Shown: one piece after another, positions 12,860 through 27,800 of the stretch
How positions within the stretch are numbered: the stretch's first letter is position 1
Layout of the letters: every line of letters begins with the position of its first letter
Assembly: GCF_900496995.4 (NCBI RefSeq)
Contig: NC_044004.1
Coordinates: forward strand, 78,499,538-78,563,537
Source of the DNA: Aquila chrysaetos chrysaetos
Lineage: Eukaryota; Chordata; Aves; Accipitriformes; Accipitridae
Direction of reading: 5' to 3'
Length of the DNA stretch: 64,000 nucleotides
Translations under genes and position numbers: made by a program
The notes under the pieces: generated by a model
What the model saw: only the letters and a program-made list of their open reading frames with translations
What the model was told of the DNA's origin: nothing
Database searches by the model: none

Positions 12860-15800
12860 GTGGGTGCCGGGGCCGGGGCGGGCGGTCCCGGGCCGTTACG
12901 GGCTGGGCGGCTGCTGGAGGGAGGGGCGGGGGGCGGACGATGAGGCGCAGCGGTGGGGCAGTGGTTGTGGCCAGCCCCGCCGCTGAGACCCTCCCGCCGT
13001 CTGTGAGGGACCCCGAGGGGTGTGGGGTGTCCCCCGAGGCGAGCCCCGGGCAGCCCCGGCCGTTGGGGCCGGTCTTGGGCTGAGGAGGAGGAGGGGCGCG
13101 GCCGCCCGGTTGTGAGGGAACTGCTGTCCTCGCCGAGGGCAGCGTTATTGCCGCGCACCCCCGCCGAGCTCTTCGCGCTGGCACAGGGCTTCAGCTCCTC
13201 GGTGGAAACTTGCAACGTCTGCTGTCCCCGGAGCCGCTGGTCGCGTTCAGGCGTTCGCAGTCTTTTATCGCAAGACTGGGGCGCTGTCTCCAGGTGTGTA
13301 GTTCAGTAACCTCAGCCTGCCGTCAGCTGCTTTTCCGCAGAGTTCAGTAATGGCTACACCACTCCCTCAGGTTGTGTTAAACCCAGTGCGCTTTCATGCT
13401 TGCATACGTTAAAAGTCGCAGTATGTGTGTGAGAAACTATACGTTGTCTGGTGCTGATGAGGTAGTCTTGCCGTACTTTCTCTTTTTTTTTTGCCTCATA
13501 AATAATGGAATTTGTCTGGCAAGTGAAATATCAGTCTTTATTCAGCTTAAGTTCCTCTGACAGCAGTCGACTTGGGAGTCAGACCTCCTTAACCTTTCGT
13601 GAGGTAAAAGAATGTGTCCTTGGAGAAATAGGAAAGTAAAAGAACATGCAGAATTTATGTTGAAATTATGCATTATTTTCAAGATATGCTGATATGAAGG
13701 ACCTTTGGGCAAGGCCTCCCTGATGCCTAGAAATAATAATTATTTTTTTCTTTTTTGTGCACCCCAGTTCCGAAGTGGTAAAGTAACAAAAAGACAAAGG
13801 TGAAGTAACACTGTAAATGGTATTTATCTTCCTTTTCTTGGTCTTAAAAGAGTGTTTGACCATTGTAAGTGGAAAAATAAAAGGGATGGTTTTGCAGCAA
13901 GTAGCAGACAACATCTTATACAACTACAAATTGAAATATTTGTCAGAATATTTTAATATGAACAGAAAAGATGTTCATAAAGTTAGGTTTCGATTTCCAA
14001 GGCTTCCTGTGCTTCCGTTGTTGGGAGGCAGTGAAGGTTACCTTCAAAGCATGGAGATTTAATTCCAGTACATCCCACGGGCTAGAATGCAGGATGGGAA
14101 TTGACAGGTCAGAGGAAGCTTGAAAAGCACACGGATACCTAACCCAGTGAGAAATGGGCTTTATTTTTGTCTGAAAAACAGGAACTTTCTGGGAGAAGTG
14201 ATGAATACAAAACTCCAGGGGCTACTGACAGTAAGGACAACTGTTTTATTTTCTTACAAGCTGTCTTTGTGGGGGGTGGGGTGGGTAACCACTGTTTTAA
14301 GACAGTACAGATATTGAACCCCCAAACTAATGAGGATGTGTAAATAAAAATAATGGAATAAATTGATAGCTATACTGCTGTGCCTTCCTTGTGGCTGCTG
14401 TAGTTCCAGTTCTCCTTCCTCTGAGATGAATACAGCAGAAAGTTACTGGTGGCATCAAGAGATCTCACATAAAGGGGGGAGGACTGAATTGAGTAGCTTT
14501 CCCTATAGATAAGAGGTGTGATTCTCTTCACTCCTAAGGAAGACCCTGATCTGTCAGCCTAACCACTCATCTGACCAGAATCAACTAAAACTTAGGTGGG
14601 ATGAAGCCTCCACTGGAGGTGAATTACAGCAGATGTAGCACAGGCATGTGCAACAGTATGGGGAAAGTATGTATGTTTATACTTACTTTCTGTTACCGAG
14701 GACACTTGACAAAAATCTAGAAGTAGCGAGTGCAAAAGGTATAGCATAGTTGCAACAAATATCTTCAGATATTCAGTAGTTGGATACTTTAAAGTATGCT
14801 ATTCTGTGGGTTTTACTGTACTTTTTGTCTACCATCTTTGCTGTGCTAGAGCATCTTCAGTACAAATAGATCCATAGGTCCTGTTGACTTTGATAGCTGC
14901 CTTTATGGTCCTGGTAAGATAATTAGCTTTAACTAACACAGTATTGGGAGGGTGTTACTTTTCACTGTTGGGAGGTGGGGGTGCGAAGTAAAATTCAGGA
15001 AAACAAATGAGATGTAAACTGGCGGTATCCTAAGGGTATCTGATTCCTGAGGCTTACACTGTGAAGCATGAATGGTGATTGCAGTTATACTGCAAATCAG
15101 AGCCTGCCAGTCTGGGAGGAGTCTTTTCCTTGCTAGTTTTACCGGTTTAATTTGCCTTTTGCCTTTCATTTTGTAGTCTGAAAAAGCTTGTTCTCATCCA
15201 CCTTAATGCAACATCTCCAAGTAGTGCAAGCTCTAACTCTGTTAAGAAAAAGGTGATTTGACTATGTAATATATCCCTGCTGGAAAAAGTGGTGGATCCT
15301 GAGACACTTCATGCTAGAAATATCTTTGGGTTTCTGAGCATTTAGTCACTTTATATCTTGATTTATTTGTACTTGCATCACTAAAACAAGCATCTGTACT
15401 AGGTGATGTGAACTGAGATCTGTATGTTTTGTACTTGTCTTTGATTTGGAACTGGTTCTTTATTTCCATGCTTGTATATGTGTGTTTGTTTCTTTCTCTT
15501 CTTTTCCCCTTCAGAAACCCACAGCAGAATGTGAAGGTGAGGGGAAAACTGCAAACACTCTAGGCTGTAGAGGCAGAACGTACAAACATAAGAACAGCTG
15601 CAGTTTCAGGGTAGCTGTTATCTTTTAAGACATTATGGGATGCTATCAGAGAGGACTAACTACCATTTTGGCCCTTCTAAAGTGAAGGGTGAAACACTTT
15701 CACCCCAAAGGGTTCCATGTGTGCATAGTTTACAATAAGACTCCAAGGAGAATGTTGATAGCTGGTGATGTAAAGTAATTCAAGTTGTGGATGGTAAAGT

Positions 15801-18800
15801 GGCTCCTCTAATTGATAGCGTTTGTCAGAATTCTTTAGAAACAGAAGATTTCTCAGCTTCACTGCATTACGCTTAGCAGAACTTCTGACAGAAAGGGGAA
15901 GAACTAAAGCACTGGCATGACTTTTTCCACAGTATATTCATTAATATGTCTTAACTTCACCTACAATTTAGCAACTGCAGTTTCAAGAAACTGAATGTGT
16001 GCCTCACTCTGCCTGGTGGTTATGCAACTTTAACACAGACCTGCTAGCTCTACATAGCCAGCAACTGGGAGCAGCAGCATATTGACCAAAAATGGGTGAA
16101 TCAGTCTCACTTTTGATTCTCTAATCTCTTAAGAATCTGTATAGTTGTGTGAGGCTCTGATAGTGACAGTATACAATTTAATTTCTGAATTTATACTTTG
16201 CAGCCAAAATGGCTGTAATTTCTAGGGGAACTTTTAATAAAAATCCTGCAAGCTAATCTCTCTGTAATGTGGAAGGTACTCTGGAAGAAAATGAAAATTG
16301 TAGCTGTGGCATAAATGATCACTGGGATCATATTTATTGGTAAGAGGAAGATAAAATGGGAACTTGAGTAAGGGGTAAATTGATGCATACAGCAAAGGTA
16401 GTCTTGGTGCAAACTGAAGCAGTTGAGGATTAGCTTTCATATGATCATTGATAGGAGGCAGCAGTAGTGGTCTCGTCATACTGATGGCAGCACTGTTAAA
16501 GATAAATTTGGGCTTTTGTCTCTGGGCCAAATATTACAAGAGTTGCTTTATTTTCTGACACTGCTTAGTCAGTAACAGGGTTATCTTTACAGAACTGCCT
16601 GGAGTGAGAATTACTTGTAATGTTGTGTAATATAATAGCCCTGGCAAAAGATAAGGTCAAAACATGAGGTTACAGTAGACCTAGCACTATGCTACAACTT
16701 TCTCCTGAATTTCTCATCAGTTAGAATATGTATTCTCAAGACAGGTGTCAGAGGGTGGCTTTTCCTGTGACTTAGAGAGTAGTGAGTCATCTGAGGCACT
16801 GCTGAACACACAGCAGCATTTGCAGCATTTGAGATGCCCTTGCATATCTTGTTTGGCTTCCAGCTGCCACTCGAGAGAGAGGTGGGTCTTCTGTACATTG
16901 CTGTCATATCTGGTGCTCCTTGACATGGCAGTTTCTTCTTTTTTAAAGGCTTGGTTGAAAACCAAGTGGCATCTTCTACCCAGTTGAGTATTTAGGGTGC
17001 TTTCTGTTCTTTACCAAACATCTTGTGTCAAGCAGTGTGTTACCTTACTTGTACCTTTCCTGTATGAGAACGCATAAACATTCCTTTCTGAGGAACTAAA
17101 ACTAAATCTCAGTAATGGAAATCACTGGGCCTTTTGTGTCTGATATTCTTGGACACCTCTAAGTTCTTCAGAGAGACAGAAACTTCTTCACTCTGACTCT
17201 TTTCTGGAATGTTCTTTGACACTGAAGAGTTTCCAAATACTCTCAAACTGCTGACATGCTGTTAGGGTTAATACTAGACAGTAAAGCTGGATGTGAGAGA
17301 TCCATTTATTTGAATCTCCTGTTTTTAAGCTTTTTTCCTAACTTTCCAATTTAAGTTGTCTAGACTTGCTGTAAATCAGGTCAGGGACACAAGAGCACTC
17401 TTCATTTGCCTCCTGCAGTGTGAGAGGTTATGTCTTGGGATTGATCCGCTGCTGTTAAGAGCGGGGTGATTTTGTAGTTTTATCTGTATTGGTGAAATCT
17501 TGCATTATCCTTCATTCTCCATGCCCTGCTATTGTGTATTTTGGGTTATTTGCTTATGAGTAGAGGCAGGAGTAAAATTCTGTATGAAGATGGTTTGAGA
17601 ATGGGTTATGCAGCGAATGCCTCAGTAAAGGAAATAATAGGCATAGTGTTTCAGTGAGGTGGTTATTACGTCCTTTTTCTTGGTAGAAATACCTGGCATT
17701 CTCTCCCTTGCATCGAGTGAATCAGGAATGTGCTTGCTATGTCCTGTTTTGCTCCCTGCTAGTGAGTCTCTCTCTTGAGAAGAGATCTGGACCTTTAACC
17801 TGTATCCTGGCCAAAAAACCTCACCTGCACTACTTGTTGTTTGTACCACAATTGCAGACAGTAATTTACTGCAGTAGTTTTGTGTTCTAGTAGCAGTGTT
17901 TTGGTGCTGCACAGCTATCCTACATCTTTGCATGTTTGTATTTGGATTTACTCACCAATTGCTATGTTTTGAAATAAGCTACTGATCTATGTTTGCCTGA
18001 AGACTGTGGTGCCTGTTTTGGTGGCTTTGTAAACCCACTGGCAGAGAAGCTGCATGTGAGCCTTGGAGGGAAGGAGGGTGGATGGTGTGGAATATCTTGG
18101 TCAGCTAGCCCAAGGTGTGTGGTCCACACTTTGAAATTGCAGGATAGAGGGAATGATGTGGACTCTGTCGGTAAATAAACCATAGGCTATTTGAGGTGCA
18201 TGGTCTAATTGTATGGGCTCATGATGTACCATTTTATCTCAGCTGCTGTAGTTGACCATAAACGGACTTAAACTGCCACAGGTCTACTATCAGGTGCTAC
18301 ACTCATGCCTTTTTCTGGGCAGACGTATGTATAATGTTCTTTATCCTCTATAGGTAACATGGGAGAGACTTATGTATCATGAAAGGTAAACTACTAAGGA
18401 TGCAAAATGCGTGTATACCCAAGAATCGATTTTGCAAAACAATGCATTGCCCAGGTATGAAAGACCCTTAAGGATATCATCTGTATGATGATGACTGACT
18501 TGTTTTCTGCCCTGAAGTTAGAAAATATAAGAAAACTTACCTTGCTTTCATCAAGTGAGCTGGAGAGAACTTATTTACAAGCTGTGATAGATATTTCAGT
18601 GCAAGGACTTGGTCAGTAACATTTTAATAGAGGAAGGAGCAATTTAACTTTTATCAGAGAATGGTTTCAGGATTTTGCCTTTGTTACTCTAATAAAAGAA
18701 AAACTGATCTTTTAAATGCATGATGAAATGGCTAAGTCATAGTTACAAGTGCAACATCTGATAATGAAGGCATGAAGAATTGTTTAAAGGAATACTATTT

Positions 18801-21800
18801 ATCTTTGCAGCCTTCTGAATGTGTTATCATTGGGGAAAACTAATCATTGCTTGATTTAGCAGTGCATAAGGAATACTTTTGGGAACCTCTTAGCTTCTTG
18901 AAAAAGAGAAGCAATTAGTTATTTTCATTCCCAATATTCCTCTGCAAATGATTTTCTTTCCCAATTGGAAATGGTCAGTAATAAATGCCGCAGTGCTGTC
19001 TTCACTGACAATCTATTGGAAGTGTTTGCTGAAAGCCTTATCTTGTAGAAAGTTAAACATTTTGATACATTTAAGATATTGGGTAAACTATTAATATTGT
19101 TATTTAAAATATTCAAAAAAGTCACGCATTTCTGTACTGGGGGGATGTAAGTGGAAATTGAGCAGGCAAAAAAAGAGATTTTTTTTCTTGGAAAGACTTG
19201 CTGAAAAAGTATTATTTTTAAACAGCCTTTAAAAAGTGTTTGAAAAATATTAATCAGATTCTTTCTGATTCAGATGTATGAGGCATATTAGATGCATAAT
19301 TTATAGCTTGCCAAAGGTCTGAAGCAAAATTATGTTCTGAGAGATTCAGCGTAGCCACAGCCAAAAAAACCAAAAAGTCAACCAGAATCTGAGAAATAGT
19401 TTTCCCAGTGCCTAGTTTTAGCACAAGAAGGCTTCAGTGCTGGGATCATCTCAAGAGTGCTTAAGTGTGTTTATCTCTGCATTTGGAGGCATTACATAGG
19501 TGTTATGTATTTTGTGCAGTATAGTATAAAAATGTCCCAGGTGTCTCAAATACCTGGAATAAGTCTAGCTGTGTGTTTTGCATTGGGAAGCAGAAGGTAG
19601 CACCCTTTTCCCCCAAGCTCCATCTGTCTAGGGTTTGGCTCATTTAATGTTCATTAATGACTTCAAGTAGATGGTGTCCACACAAATTTTGGAGTCAGGT
19701 TCAAGAATTTAAACTTCAGTTAAAGTGAGGATCTAGCCAGCCTTTTCATATGAATCAAACTAATGTTATTTTCAAGAGTAAGTCAGTGATTGCATTAATC
19801 CTGGATTTTTATCATTATGTCCTGATTCTGATTTAGCGGCAAGGGGAATGCCTTTTGTTTTGGCAGTGGCTGGTTAACTCAAGGATGGGATGCACATAAA
19901 CAGACAATAGAAAGAGGAATTTCTGTTTTGAAGTCACTCTCGCTTTTTAATCCTGTGTATTATATTTACCAGGTGATCTATCATTGTGAAGTCTGAGAGA
20001 AGAAATCTAATTTGGGTCAATTAACAGTAATACATAGGGAAGCAGAGTAGTCCATGTAGACTGACTTGTCTTTTGAGAGTGGGTGACTAGGACCAGGAGC
20101 ACAAGGATGTGTCAGGTGGGCTGTAGCTGCCAAATCCTGAGCTGTATATTCTGCTTGCTTTTTTCCCCTGCTTTTCCCTCTGCTTTTCTTGCATTTCTCT
20201 TCATTGAAAGAAGCAGCAAATAATAATTTTGGTTTGTTTTCTATGATTTAAAGGCTGTGGGGATTTAAGATAAAGAATTAGTAATAACAGAACAAGATGG
20301 TCAGCTTGGAAAAAAAGTGAGTGATCAAGCTTCTCTTGAATTCTTTCACTTGACACTGAAGGTGGCTTTAGTAATTAATTACTTAAATCAGCAGCTAAGA
20401 AACATTGGTTTATATAAATTTTAATGTTGTTTGGAATCTGCACTTCATAGCTATTTTTCTAGAAAAGGGTTGCATTTTGATGGTTAATGATTAAAATGTG
20501 ATGTGTCTGTTTAATTAAATATAGTTCTTTTACAAGGTAGGAGACTGCTTTTTGATAAGTAAGAGGATATTTTAAATGTATGCGTATATTAAATGCTTTC
20601 CCTTAGGGAAACTTAATCACTGTTTTCTAATGTAATTTATTATAGGGTTGTCATTAACTAACTGTCGTGAGGTTGTTGGATGGAAGTTGCAGTGTAACTG
20701 AAGTGTAGGAGGACAGCATTGTTTTCAGCACTTACCTGTAGGCAGTGAATGTACTGTTCTAATCGATGTACAAGTCAGATTTATTTGAGGCAAGTAAATC
20801 GCGTCATTTCTTACCTCATTTTTCTTCATAGGTTTGAAGAAGAGTGCATACTTCCCTGCTTCTTAATTCTGTTTCTCAACTTTGAAAGACAAATATCTTT
20901 AACTGGTTTCTTCCATATCAAAGGCTACTTGCCTCTTCTAATCTGATTATTACAATTTGGGGTGTTGTTTTCTTGACAGCAGCTGTAGGTTTATGTTGAT
21001 GATTGGTCTGTCTCGAGAACTTTTAGCATTGTTTCTAAAAAATTTGTCTTACACCTTCTTTTCTTTCTCGGTTATTTCTTTTTCAGCATTATTATTCCAG
21101 AGCCAGGAAACACTTTATGTTCCCTTCCTTCTGCCATTAAAACGAAGTTACTTCTTTCTTTGGCGAATGCTTCCTTTATCCAAGTGCTGATTTGTTTAAT
21201 GACTCCGAAAACACTATAAGGAGTGAGATTTAAATAATCTTGACTGAAACTCACTGAAGTGGGCTTTTGTTCTTTACTTTTGTATGTTCCTCTTTCCCTA
21301 GTTGTCCTCTTTAGATAGGATCTGAAATTATGTTTTGAAGAATATGTTGTTTAAAAAGAAATAAATAATAAAATAAAGCCATTCAAGTGCCTTTATCATG
21401 AAGATAAAAAGAAAATCTAGTCTTATTTTCAGATTGGTTGGGAGATACAAAACTTCACTGTATTCTTAATCCAATGTTGATTTATTATAGGTGAGTGTAT
21501 CATGACAAGGACATAGTACTTGATACAAATAACTAAAATATCTAGCAGTCATGTTAATGAATGGAAAGAAGACTTGAATAATACTGGCTGTTAAACCATA
21601 TTACCTCCAAATCATGTTCCAAACAGCTACATTTTTATCAGTTTGATTAGAAATAAGGTGTAAACTAGTACCTCCCTTTAAATCTTCTGTTACTCTGTGA
21701 TAAGTCTGAACACAAACATGAAAACTAGCTTGACATGTTTTTAATATATCACAGTGTTTCACACAGCTGTTTTTTGCCTGTCTCAGACTTATTTTAATTT

Positions 21801-24800
21801 CATGGTCTAAACTATGATGTAGTAGCATAATTTGGGTTTTTCCCCCCAAATTTAATATGTCTTCCTTATAGTAAAAATTGGCTTTTTTTCTCAATTTTTC
21901 CAGAAGGGACTTTCAACTAAAAGGCATTTGAGAATGGGGTTGCATCAGTTTCTTCTTGCTGCAGGTGAAGCTTGTTTTACACAAATGGGTTAAATACTAA
22001 GTGAAATGTGCATGCATTATTGGATCAGGGACTAGACCTCAGTACCTGTTTCCCTAATAGTGACTATGCAAGTTTGCGGGTATTGTGGGGGTTTTTTCTG
22101 GCTGTGAAAATCCATAAGTATTCTTGTGAGATGGTCCGTTTCAGGGGGAGGTCCTGAAGGTGGGACCCTAGTGGTAAGGCTTTCTCCTTGAGGTTGGAGA
22201 GCCAGGATTTGTGACCCCCTTTTCCACACTTCCTTTGTTCAGTGATTACAGCATTCAGTCAATTTAAGGGAAGGAAGAAGAGGTGCATCACCTGTGTTTT
22301 GGGAAGGCTCAGATCCAGTAAAAACCTACCTCAGCTGTTAAATCGAGTCTCACAGGCAAGGCTGTGTTTACGGTCCAGAATACTGTGTCCAGTTTTGGAC
22401 ACACAGTACAAGAAAGATATTGATAAACTGGTATGAGTTCAGCAGAGGGCTGCCCTGATGTCAGGGGTGGGAGCAGCTGCCCTGTATGGGTGGAAAAGCT
22501 GAGGGACTGGAGCTTGTTCAGCCTGGAGAAGCAACAGTTTTGGGGCAACCTAGCAGCATTTTGCAGTGCATACAAGGAGGTTATCGAGAAGATGGACCCA
22601 GGCTTTTCAGAGCAGCGCATGGCAGAAGGATGAGAGGCAAAAAGCTTCAACTGAAACAGGAAGGTCAGACAGGATATAAGGAAAATCTTTTTCCATGTGA
22701 GGACAGTCAAGCAGAGAAAGAGGCTGACCCAGGGAAGGCTCTGCTGTCTTCAGCCTTGGAGATTTTCAGTACCTGAATCCTCTGGGCTGCATCTGGCTTG
22801 GTCTGGCTTGATTGCTGATCCTGCTGTGAGCCATGATGTCAGATGAGAGACCACCTGAGTTTGTTTCCAACCAGCATTATTCCACGGTTCTCTAATTCTC
22901 TTCTATGCTTGTCAAGACTGACTGAGACAACTCTGCGAGGCCGTGCTGGGAATCTGTAGCCAGAGGTGTCTGAAGGAATAGGGCAACAGAATCAACACTT
23001 TGGACATTAGGCAGGTAAATCCCAAAGAATAAAATGGTGATTGGACTTCCATAAAGGACTTCTGAATTCCTTTCAGTAATCTAATTCCAACTCAATGACA
23101 GCAAGCTTTCTGTTAGGAAAGAATGTGATTTAGGGCTTGTGGACTTGGAGACAGTGTTTTGAAAAGATCTACTGAAGAGTTAATTTCCATATAGATATTC
23201 TGTTTCAGAATATCCCTGGAATAACCAGTGTGATCACTCTGAGCTTTTTAGTATTCTCAAATAATAGTTCCAGGTTGTCTTTTTCCTTTCTCTATACCAC
23301 CCCAGCCCAACTGCCACCATTCTGAAATAGTTACCTTATTTAACAATAAATGATTCTCATTTTCCATGTGTACAAATTATTTATTTATAAATAAAATAAT
23401 GAAAGTTTTGAAAACCTAAGAAAAGGCTTTATGTGGAAAATATTCCCTATTCTGTCAAGTACAATGACCCCTGGTATCTCAGGATTGAATCCCATTCAAA
23501 CAGATTAAGGATGGTGGAGCTGGATCGCTAATCTGTTGGCGTCAGATTTCCATTGAAGTTGATGACTTCTTTTGGCCATGACATTCTAAACACTGTCTGT
23601 CTTTCTTTTTTCCGCCCGAACATACCTGTTTCAAACACTCAAGCAAACAAGAGTTGATTTCCTTGCTAAACAGTCATTTAACATTGGTGAAGTGTTGCAT
23701 TTGAAACACTAGAGTGTCTCATGATTTCAGAAGACAGGAAGCATTTGTATAGTGAGTGACAATCCAGGGCAAGCAAAAGAGCCCTAATGCAATATGGTAA
23801 TGTTAATACAAGTTGATAGTCGGATACCCTGGACTTGGTGGCATGAGGAGCTTCAGGGAGGTTGAAATACTGTTCTGTTTTTACTGTTGATAAATAGAGG
23901 CTCTTTGAGTAGCTTTTAGCTACTGTCCTTTTGAAAATTTCATGTTATTTCTTGGTTAGAAAAATGCATGTGGCTTTTTTTCTTTGGTCACCAAGTCTAC
24001 CAAGGATCCAAAATGTGTACCATGTGCCTCAGAGCAGGTATTTCTGTTCCAGCAACCATATCTAATGAAAAACATCCTTTTGTTTTTTATTTTCCATCAA
24101 ACTTTGCTTTTCTGTTCATGTTATGTGTATCAGGAGTCACTTCTAACTTGCCCAGTGAAGAAAAGACTTGAAACCAATAGTGGAAACTCTCCTTTTGATT
24201 CAAAGGAGTAGGATTTGGGTTTGGCTGAAGATTGTTTTAGCTCTGCTTTACTCATGGCAGTATGCTGATTTTCAGAAGTGGACAGAGATTGTGTGCCATA
24301 GCCTCTTTGGTTGTATTCACCATTTGTCATGTGCAAAGAAGGTGTGATCTGAGCTTGCTTTTTTTATATCACTACAGTAGTTTTCAACACACTGGTTGAA
24401 GGACTATAAATTTGACTGAGTGGGTCTTGTGCTTGTATGTGTAGCACATACTGTACTGAGTGTAGTGAGAAAGTGATGAGATGCTGAATTAATAAGATAT
24501 TGGCCGTGTTTCATAAGGGTTTTACTTTGTGCTTACTGAAGCCAAGGAAGAAGTGGGAGGAATTTTATTGTATAAATTGCAGTTGATACAAGATGTCAAG
24601 ATGTCTTGTCTTGGTTTTCTGACACCCTGGAAAAATACATACTAGGTGAGAAATAGACTTGCAGCCCAGTGCATCTTCTTCCATGCAGTTCCTACTGACC
24701 ATGCTAAGATTTCATTCAAGTAGCTTGAAATTGGGCTGCATGGTATATTTTTATTCTGTTTTAAGCCAGATCTGTGTGCAAATTCACAGTGTTGCTGGTG

Positions 24801-27800
24801 TTGAAGATGTACTTGGAAGGTACTTGACTTCCGTCCTTTGCCCCTTGCCCTCTCCTTCCCTTTTTGAAGCCTCAGAAGTAGTGATTTTTTGGGCAGCTAG
24901 AATTGATAAGACCAGTAGCAAACGAGTTCCTTCTTGTAAGCTACAGTGGCTTTTGGCCTGGACTAGCAGACAGAAGCTTCCCTTTTCATTGTTCCCTTCG
25001 TGGAGGGCAGGATTAACTTTCCTGTTTGTTTTCTTTCTGTTTTCTATGCTTTTGTTGCTTAAGGTGTCTGTAGCATCTTAAAGCTTGACTTAAAATTGGA
25101 TCAAATATTCCTTTGGCTATTTGGAGTTTATGGATTATATCTGGGTAAGGCATAATTCATAATCAAGTAAGGGAAATAACCCCAGCTGTTGCTGAAGTGA
25201 GTAGCTGATACTGAACTAAGAATGGGAGGTAACTATGAGAATGCAGACATACAAAATTATCTCAGGGTCAGAAAATGAGTAAATAAGAAGTAGGTTGGGA
25301 AAGGTGTTAACATAAGATTTTTGAGAGAATAATTTACACCACTTTCTAAGATGGTTGGGATTTGAGGATGGGTAATGGAAAATGACTAATGTGTTAAGAA
25401 CTGAATATGTACTTTTGGGAAGCTATAGCAGTAATGAAATCTGAACATCTGTGGTAGCTGTACATAAATAATGGGAACTTATACAACTGTGAAAATGCAG
25501 GCACAAAATTGCATTTAATTTGGACAGTGTCATTAACGTAATGTGTTAATCAGGAAAGAGGGACACTTGGAGAATGGAAAGGTGATGAGGTTGATTTTCT
25601 CCTCTTATGTTACGCCTCTTAGAGGACTCCTATATATCTATATCTATATCTATATATACATATAAATATATCTCACTTGGTAGAATGATGCATTAAGTGA
25701 CAAAGTGTACAATAGTGGCATTTAAATGAGCCAAAGAAATGTATTTGCAACAGCAGAAAAGGTGAACACTAACAGGTAACACTGAGACCTTCCTAAAACC
25801 AGAGAGTAATCTGCCAAGATAAGATAATAAATATCCCTCTAACTTGGCATATTTGAAAACAGATGGTGGAAGACTTGGTCAAAAGTGAAATAGGAATAAG
25901 TGTTAGACTGATACAGAGCAAGTGAATATATCCTTAGAAATCTTGGTTTTTGCAGATGTAGTGTGTATGACAGAAGAATGACTGTTGAAAGCTGCATTTG
26001 ATGAATAGCTTGAATAGGTGACTTAACAGTTTAGCTGTTGAAATAAATCTAAGAATATTAGTCTGTTCTTTTTGCACAATAGCCCTTTGGTAATAAAGTC
26101 TATTATTGGTAGCTCTTTCATGAACTGCAGCAGTTGCATACCTTACTTTCTGACTATTGCAGGTGCCTTCGCTTGCAAGATGGTACCGTTTGTTCAATCC
26201 ACTGCTATTGTAACTGAGATTCTTACAATGACCTGCATTGCTGTGGAAAGACATCAAGGAATTGTGCATCCACTAAAAATGAAGTGGCAGTACACCAATA
26301 AAAGAGCTTTCACGATGCTAGGTAAGATTTTAGGCATCTCGAGTAATCGTGCGTATCGAGAAATAATCTTCAGTGTAGATGGCGTGTCAGAACAGAAGGC
26401 ACTGATATGACCAATGATTCAGAGGTAGAATTAGTAAGTCTGGTAACATTTATAGAATAGCTCAAGGATAGTGCCCATATGTATAGTAATTACTAGCCAA
26501 AACCCTGACAATAAACTTAGAATCTGAAGTCAAAGATTTACTTAACCAAGACTCTGATAAACCTTTGGCAAGCCTTTTTTTTTTTTTTTTAAGAAAGATT
26601 CAAAATATACAAGCACTGGTAAAGCAATGTCTCAGCTGTAAATGGTCCTTCCATTGTAACACAAAGAGAACATAGATAATGCTGGTCATGCAAATTAAGT
26701 TGCCTTTATGCTTGAATACCAATAAATGAGGGTTGTTTGAGAGAAAGAAAACTGATGACAAAAGAGCATGCTGTTATTGATGTGAATGTTGACTGATATA
26801 TGCCTCATATAGAAAACTTTGTTCTTTATTTAAATTGTCTACTTTGCCTGACTTTTTAAAGATGAAGCTGTTAAACTGTTCATACCAAAACTTATTCTGC
26901 TTGTTGTACAAATTATTAAAAAATGTATTTGTTTACAGGCATAGTCTGGTTGCTGGCGCTTATTGTTGGGTCACCTATGTGGCACGTGCAACGGCTTGAG
27001 GTATGTTAGGTTAAATGGGAATTTACATTTTAAACTCAGACCTTGCTGGATCTTTTTGTACCTTTAGCAATGAATTGAATAAACTTGTAAGAAATGAGAG
27101 CGGGATAAGAGAAGTGGAGCTTTTGTTCTGTGTGCCAGCATGAGAAAGGCTAAGGATTAGGACTTGTATGCACTGGAAGAAGGACTACCAACAGGGACTA
27201 GTCATGTCTACCCTCCCCAGTTATGTCAAAGAGTAGCAATTACAGCTCACTTCCATGGTGGTTTCCTTTTGGTTTATAGGTACACTGGCACACAGCAGTG
27301 TAGGGCTTAGATGACTGTTTCAGGATGACATAGTGTTCCCCAAAATTTGGAAGAACTGTGCCTAGTTTAAAATGTAATTAGCTGCCCATTATAGTTTAAG
27401 GAGTTACTGTACACTTTTGGAGGAAATAATAAAAAAAAAGGCTTGTCAGAATCTGCCGCTTGTGAGTCTGAATGTTAACAGTCTTTTTTTTGTTTGTTTG
27501 TTTTGTTTAAGTGACTAATATGCAAGGTTTCTGTATGCCCATCTTTACTTAGCCAAGGTCTCCTTTGAAAAAACTTGTTAAAAAAAAAAACTTCTGAGGA
27601 GGATTGCAGGTTAGAGCATCTCCTGATCTCTCTTTGTCAACTTGGATCAACTAAACACTTGATGTGGAAAAGTGCTTGGAAGAATTTTGTCACTTTGAAA
27701 AGTCTCTCTGTTGAATTTTCGTTGTTGTATTAAGAGCAAGGAATATTTGAATGTGCTTGGTTTTTACACATGGGGCAAACACTGTAGTGACTCATCTCCT

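Larger units (their letters stand above)
11960..13270. promoter_or_regulatory. QRFPR: CpG island over the QRFPR promoter and first coding exon
   Basis: Base composition changes sharply from AT-rich flank to GC-rich, CpG-dense sequence from about 11.96 kb to 13.27 kb, then returns to AT-rich. The island covers the presumed promoter, the 5' UTR, all of exon 1 and the first about 400 bases of intron 1. It contains GC boxes, an inverted CCAAT box, a C homopolymer near 12250-12264 and GGGA repeats just before the start codon. The long open frames on both strands here reflect the scarcity of stop codons in GC-rich DNA. The boundaries are by eye. Confidence 0.85.
12860..26162 (+). other. QRFPR: QRFPR intron 1 (13.3 kb)
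   Basis: It is bounded by GTGGGT and TATTGCAG and is by far the largest intron of the gene. The first about 400 bases are CpG-island sequence. The rest is AT-rich with no convincing exon on either strand. It carries a degraded CR1 LINE 3' segment (about 22376-22901) and a TATATC-type microsatellite (25630-25672). The 140-codon open frame at 24659-25081 has no recognisable domain and I treat it as chance. Confidence 0.9.

Noticed and set aside
12610..13215. 201- and 154-codon minus-strand frames over exon 1
   Set aside because: They are shadows of the receptor exon and GC-rich intron start, with low-complexity composition and no domain.
24659..25081. 140-codon + frame in QRFPR intron 1
   Set aside because: It is T-rich, so hydrophobic by composition. 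It has no splice logic or recognisable motif.
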